From Dyadobacter koreensis (GTDB lineage Bacteria > Bacteroidota > Bacteroidia > Cytophagales > Spirosomataceae): a stretch of DNA of 64,000 nt. The DNA is taken from the NCBI RefSeq assembly GCF_900108855.1, contig NZ_FNXY01000006.1:548698-612697 (forward strand). Direction: 5' to 3'. The position numbers were made by a program, and so were the translations under genes. The notes beneath the pieces were generated by a model. The model searched no databases, was not told where the DNA came from, and saw only the letters and a list, made by a program, of their open reading frames with translations. Every line of letters starts with the position of its first letter. Within the stretch, counting starts at the first letter, position 1. Below, in pieces: positions 60,570 to 64,000 of this stretch.

Positions 60570-61460
60570 CTATAAATCCCGAATCAGCAACTTACAATCC
60601 TGGACATATTTATGTCGCGGCTGGCGGACACTGCAATTAAAAGCATCCTGCTGCTCGGGTTGAAACGCCTTGACAAATGAGTCTTTTGAAATATGATGAG
60701 AAAGCCAGCTATCAAAGAGCGCTGCGACCTGTGTAGCCATGAGCTCCTGAGCGATATGGCCTTGTTTATTGAGCACATAATACAGAGCCGCCAGTTGCAG
60801 TCTAGCGCCTCGGCCGATATTTCGGAATCTATAAACGCCATCATTATCTGTTGGAGCGATCCACTGTTCCCGCATCAGGACTGAAATCAACCGCTCAAAT
60901 TTTTGCTGCTTCGCTTTCTGATCTGCACCGGAAAATATCTGGTAAAAATGTTCATACGCAGACTTTTTCGAAGATTTTACCGGCATTGTCTGAGTGGATG
61001 CTGATAGAACAGGTGCCATTGCCGTTTCTAACTCCTGTTTCCATTGGTCGAAATCGATATCTGAGGGTAGCAGGATTCCGGATGGTAACTGTTCAAGCCA
61101 TCTGTAAATTTCAAAAATTGTCTGCTGCTTGGCTTCCCAAGAGCTGTAATCCTTTCGGGCTAGAAGCTGATCAAAGACCCGGCGGTTATTTTTAAGAAGA
61201 AAATGCATTCTTTTCCTTACCATCTCAATCCGCTCTCTTTTGAAAGCCGTCAGATACCAGAAGTTCAGGGGTTTTTCCAGATACTTTTCATAATCATCCA
61301 GGTAATTTTCGGTATCATCATAAATCGAGAATACATACCGGTTATGGTAAAGAATTAGCATCCTGTTCAGACATGTGAGCTCATTCTGGTAAAAACTACC
61401 TGCGAATTCCTCTGATAGATATTTGAGTAAGGGGTACTGTAAATTTGAATGTAGGTTCAT
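60570..61460 (-). CDS. Conserved hypothetical protein, possibly RteC-like
   Basis: A 296-residue protein beginning MNLHSNLQYPLLKYLSEEF, predominantly helical, with several Phe/Tyr-rich stretches (FWYLTAFKRERIEMVRKRMHFLL) and a C-terminal RFRNIGRGARLQLAALYYVL. It recalls RteC-type regulators of Bacteroides conjugative elements in length and layout, but I cannot confirm it. It is upstream of the mobilization operon on the same strand, 121 bp before the HTH gene. Confidence 0.55.
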   Translation of the reverse strand: MNLHSNLQYPLLKYLSEEFAGSFYQNELTCLNRMLILYHNRYVFSIYDDTENYLDDYEKYLEKPLNFWYLTAFKRERIEMVRKRMHFLLKNNRRVFDQLLARKDYSSWEAKQQTIFEIYRWLEQLPSGILLPSDIDFDQWKQELETAMAPVLSASTQTMPVKSSKKSAYEHFYQIFSGADQKAKQQKFERLISVLMREQWIAPTDNDGVYRFRNIGRGARLQLAALYYVLNKQGHIAQELMATQVAALFDSWLSHHISKDSFVKAFQPEQQDAFNCSVRQPRHKYVQDCKLLIRDL

Positions 61461-61782
61461 CTTTCTCTCCGTTTTCGTTCTGCACAATTAAACCTGGGTA
61501 AAGTCCATCAGGGACCTTAATCACACGAATATAAAAAATATTGGGCGAATTAGAAGACCGAATTGAAATCTAGATGAGACATGTATGCCCTGTATGCATT
61601 AATCACAGTAGCGCAATAGGAATGAATAATTTAAGTTTTCCTACTACCAACTCAAAACCTTGGCTGTCCTCAAGCATCCACACATTAGGAAATGTAATTA
61701 TTTTATATGAAATATACATATTAGGGATATCTAACTGTCAGTATCCTGCTAAGATATGCCAGAACCACTTTTTAACTTTAAA
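61461..61782. other. Intergenic region
   Basis: A 322-bp gap. No coding frame of note, no clear promoter or hairpin. It is AT-rich. Confidence 0.35.
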
Positions 61783-62487
61783 ATGAACAACATCAGCGAA
61801 TTTTTTTCTAAACCGTGGTGGCAGGGTATTTCTGTTATACTGACAGTTCTAGGCATAGCGGTCACTCTATTTCAGTTTCGAAAGAAGAAATTAGGTTATC
61901 TGGTGCAATTTTCTGAGTCGATTTTCAATGATGAAGATCTTGATATAGCAAAGCAACTTTCAATTTCTTACAAAAATAACCCCGTTGAATCATTAAGAGT
62001 AGTTTCGATAAAAATTATGAACTATGGTTTCTTGCCAATAAAAAGAGATGATTTTCAAGAAGCTATTCAAATTAAACTACAAGGGAATTTAAAAATTCTT
62101 TATCATGAGGTAAAATCAATAGTTCCGAATAATCTAAAGATAGTGTGTGCGCAGGACTTGCAATCGATTTTCATTGAACCCACGCTGTTAAATTCAAAAG
62201 ATACCTTCTCTATTAAAATTGTTTATGACGGAGATGATGCTCAAATCGAACCGGCCTGCAGAATTGTTGGAATAAGCCGTATCAAAGATTTAGAGCTCGT
62301 TCGACTCGCTGGCCGTAATCTGTTCGCAATAGGTGTTTTTGCGGCCATCTCGATTTATGCTCTATTTAATTGGGCTTTCTATACAACTCAGCCCGGTTAT
62401 GTTTTTCAAGTCCTAGGATGTTTATTATTACTAGCTGTTATTTCTTACATCTCCATTTATCGGGATCGGATGATTGAAAATCTATGA
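61783..62487 (+). CDS. Hypothetical membrane protein
   Basis: A 234-residue protein with an N-terminal membrane helix (WQGISVILTVLGIAVTLF), a central soluble domain of about 130 residues with several beta-like segments, and two C-terminal helices (NLFAIGVFAAISIYALFNW, YVFQVLGCLLLLAVISYISI). The start MNNISEFF is preferred over an in-frame ATG 27 bp upstream. No family is recognised. A small frame overlaps its stop (ATGA). Confidence 0.6.
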   Translation: MNNISEFFSKPWWQGISVILTVLGIAVTLFQFRKKKLGYLVQFSESIFNDEDLDIAKQLSISYKNNPVESLRVVSIKIMNYGFLPIKRDDFQEAIQIKLQGNLKILYHEVKSIVPNNLKIVCAQDLQSIFIEPTLLNSKDTFSIKIVYDGDDAQIEPACRIVGISRIKDLELVRLAGRNLFAIGVFAAISIYALFNWAFYTTQPGYVFQVLGCLLLLAVISYISIYRDRMIENL

Positions 62488-62597
62488 TTTCAGGAATTTT
62501 GGAGTTAAACGGTCTTCGGCAAAAGCTAATTATGAACGAACTGCTTAATATTACAAATCAGGATATTGCAACATTGGAAGATCGGGGTTTTGAATAA
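62484..62597 (+). CDS. Small ORF coupled to the membrane-protein gene (37 aa)
   Basis: The ATG at 62484 overlaps the previous stop (ATGA). The frame reads MISGILELNGLRQKLIMNEL, then LNITNQDIATLEDRGFE and TAA. It looks like a genuine helical peptide or the start of a truncated gene. No family recognised. Confidence 0.35.
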   Translation: MISGILELNGLRQKLIMNELLNITNQDIATLEDRGFE

Positions 62598-63064
62598 GGT
62601 TTACTTTATACTGCAATGTAGAATAACCTTTCTACCCGCATATTCTGCCCATCGTGCAGAATATGTGGGTTAAGCATTGGGTAAAATTTAATGTCCACTA
62701 CTCTAAATGTTACTAAATAATGGCAGTAACATGGATTTACACACCAAATACTTAATCCAAATTTCCCGATGACGCCTATCACAATTATATCCTGAGCTGA
62801 TGCATCAACTACAAGTAGGTTGACCCATTTTTTATAGTTCTCAATCCTAAAATTTTCCAAATCTCATGTAAGCTAACTCATTGTAATTATTATTAGAAAT
62901 TTTATGACTAGATATTTAAATGAGATGATAGTTCTGGCAGAAAATATACATTATGTCTCTTAGGAAGTGAGCTAAGAAACACTTAGATTTGAGAATATCA
63001 AATTAAAACCTTCCTAATTCTATCTGGATTTGGCACCATGCTCCAGATACTCATAATTTATTAT
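62598..63064. other. Intergenic region with a hairpin
   Basis: A hairpin lies at 62634-62670 (acccgcatattctgc / gcagaatatgtgggt, one wobble) with a 7-base loop. It may end the membrane-protein transcript. The rest of this 467-bp gap is AT-rich with no supportable gene. Confidence 0.4.
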
Positions 63065-63661
63065 ATGTCTGAAACATTACTTCCAAAACTAGAAGCATCA
63101 AGAAAAGAACTGTTAGATCTGGGGATGAGAAATTCCCTACTTAACTATAAAATACCTCAGGGGAGAGGCCTTCATATAGTTCAAGAAAAATCTTCTGCCA
63201 TATACGACATCTTGGTTAGACAAGCCAAAGCAATGACCTTTTTGGGAAGGCCAGGTAAAGAAGAGGATAATGAAACAGATCTGCCGGAACTGACAGAATT
63301 GGAATTGACTGATGCATATAACGATACTAGACTTCAAACAAACGAGACAGAGAAAAAGCTTCAGGCAAAAATACTAAACACCTATTATTTCGCTCGCACA
63401 AGTATTGAGGAGCAAGGGGTTAACATTCTCTACATCTCCTTGGGAATGCTCAATTGGTATGAGGAAGGAAATAAAGAAAATGCTAGATAAGCCCCTTTGA
63501 TTTTGATCCCTGTGTCGCTTGAAAGGTCAAGTGCGAATGAGCGTTTTCGTCTGAGGTATACTGGTAGTGATGTTGGAGGTAATTTATCTTTACAAGCCAA
63601 AATGCTTGCTGATTTCAACATTACTTTACCAGAACTTCCCGAATTTGAAGAACTTATGTAA
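63065..63661 (+). pseudogene. DUF4011-family helicase N-terminus, nonsense mutation and IS21 truncation
   Basis: The frame starts MSETLLPKLEASRKELLDLG and continues MRNSLLNYKIPQGRGLHIVQ, the N-terminus of DUF4011 proteins (usually more than 1,500 residues, with SF1 helicase and nuclease-like regions). At 63488-63490 a TAA interrupts NAR-APLILIPVSLERSS; the frame continues unbroken after it through RFRLRYTGSDVGGNLSLQAK to EFEEL, and is then cut at about 63657 by the IS21 element. So it carries at least one nonsense mutation and loses its C-terminal part. Such proteins often accompany phage defence genes; that link is inference. Confidence 0.75.
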
Positions 63662-64000
63662 GCGGTAACTAACAATGCACCAAAAATGGAAATTAGGAGT
63701 GCACCAAAATTGGCAACAGGAATGCACCACTTTGGCAAATATACATGGGTTAATTTTGGGGTTCAAAAAAAGTCTTTCTGTTTTTCATTCGGTAACTTTT
63801 TCCACTCATACTGATCACGTCGCATCTGTAAAGCAATCGGTCCAGTAAAGCCGTTGCAAGCACTTCGTCATCCAGCATTTTGGCCCATTCCGTTGCCATT
63901 TTATTGGTTGTAATAATAAAACAGGTTTTCTCGTAGAGCAGGTTGATGAAGTTAAACAATGAGACCGCCTGACTTTTTTCTACTGGAAAGAGCATGATAT
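63657..64000. mobile_element. IS21-family insertion sequence, one end
   Basis: The element seems to begin with TGTAAGCGGTAAC. Three copies of tgcacca follow (63676-63682, 63700-63706, 63723-63729), spaced 24 and 23 bp, like the multiple terminal binding sites of IS21 elements. The istB coding region follows. The other end and istA lie outside the window. Confidence 0.75.
63750..64000 (-). CDS. istB: IstB-like transposition helper ATPase (partial, C-terminal part)
   Basis: The C-terminal part of IstB, with LLYEKTCFIITTNKMATEWAK, DDEVLATALLDRLLYRCDVI and SGKSYRMKNRK. The frame continues open past the right edge, so the ATG at 63995 is an internal methionine. IstB loads the IstA transposase on target DNA. 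It reads toward the left end of the element, ending about 90 bp before it. Confidence 0.88.
   Translation of the reverse strand, partial: IMLFPVEKSQAVSLFNFINLLYEKTCFIITTNKMATEWAKMLDDEVLATALLDRLLYRCDVISMSGKSYRMKNRKTFFEPQN

Noticed and set aside
62606..62860. An 84-codon minus-strand frame after the membrane protein
   Set aside because: It covers the hairpin at 62634-62670 and has no recognisable protein pattern.

Overview
The window looks like a chromosome segment of a Bacteroidota bacterium of the order Cytophagales (family Spirosomaceae; Dyadobacter is my best guess). This rests on gliding gene gldC, the long Bacteroidota-type IspG, a DUF349 protein, bacterial GH3 and VF530 proteins, TonB receptor/DUF4249 pairs, LytS/LytTR regulation, the near absence of Shine-Dalgarno sequences, and promoters of the Bacteroidota form TTG-N19..21-TAnnTTTG. 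The genus is inference; no rRNA gene is present.

Positions 1 to about 35,000 are ordinary chromosome. Going rightwards there are the end of a lipoyl-bearing E2 subunit, cinA, a DUF4197 protein, gldC, ispG, a three-gene sugar operon (GH109/Gfo-Idh-MocA-like enzyme, sugar MFS carrier, GHMP kinase), a pterin pair (6-pyruvoyl-tetrahydropterin synthase-like enzyme and folE), a NUDIX hydrolase, a LysE exporter, GH3, surE, trhO, a deoxynucleoside kinase, two identical tRNA-Thr(UGU) genes 1,020 bp apart, a DUF349 protein, pdxH, gltA, miaA, an AraC/O6-alkylguanine methyltransferase fusion, cbpA-cbpM and a DEAD-box helicase. Convergent pairs are often separated by strong bidirectional hairpin terminators.

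At about 35.0 kb a tRNA-Lys(UUU) gene marks the start of an accessory region that runs to the right edge. A large serine recombinase lies against the tRNA on the opposite strand and its reading frame ends inside the tRNA gene, as expected for an integrative element inserted there. Cargo and backbone follow: ArdA antirestriction protein beside a GC-rich structured element, a MacB/FtsX-type permease, a DJ-1/PfpI protein, a frameshifted unknown gene, an AbiL/RloAB-like ATPase plus RloB pair, an XRE regulator divergent from a three-gene cassette of degenerate nucleotidyltransferase-HEPN modules, a TonB receptor/DUF4249/beta-barrel operon with a LytS/LytTR two-component pair, and a mobilization module (HTH protein, ParA-like ATPase, membrane protein, MobC-like protein, relaxase, candidate oriT). 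No second copy of the tRNA-Lys 3' end was seen, so the right attachment site probably lies outside the window.

The right edge holds a DUF4011-family gene with an in-frame stop, cut off by an IS21-family element whose IstB gene runs off the end. The most unusual items are the NTase-HEPN cassette, the ArdA-adjacent structured element, and the recombinase whose C-terminus is encoded by the antisense of a tRNA.
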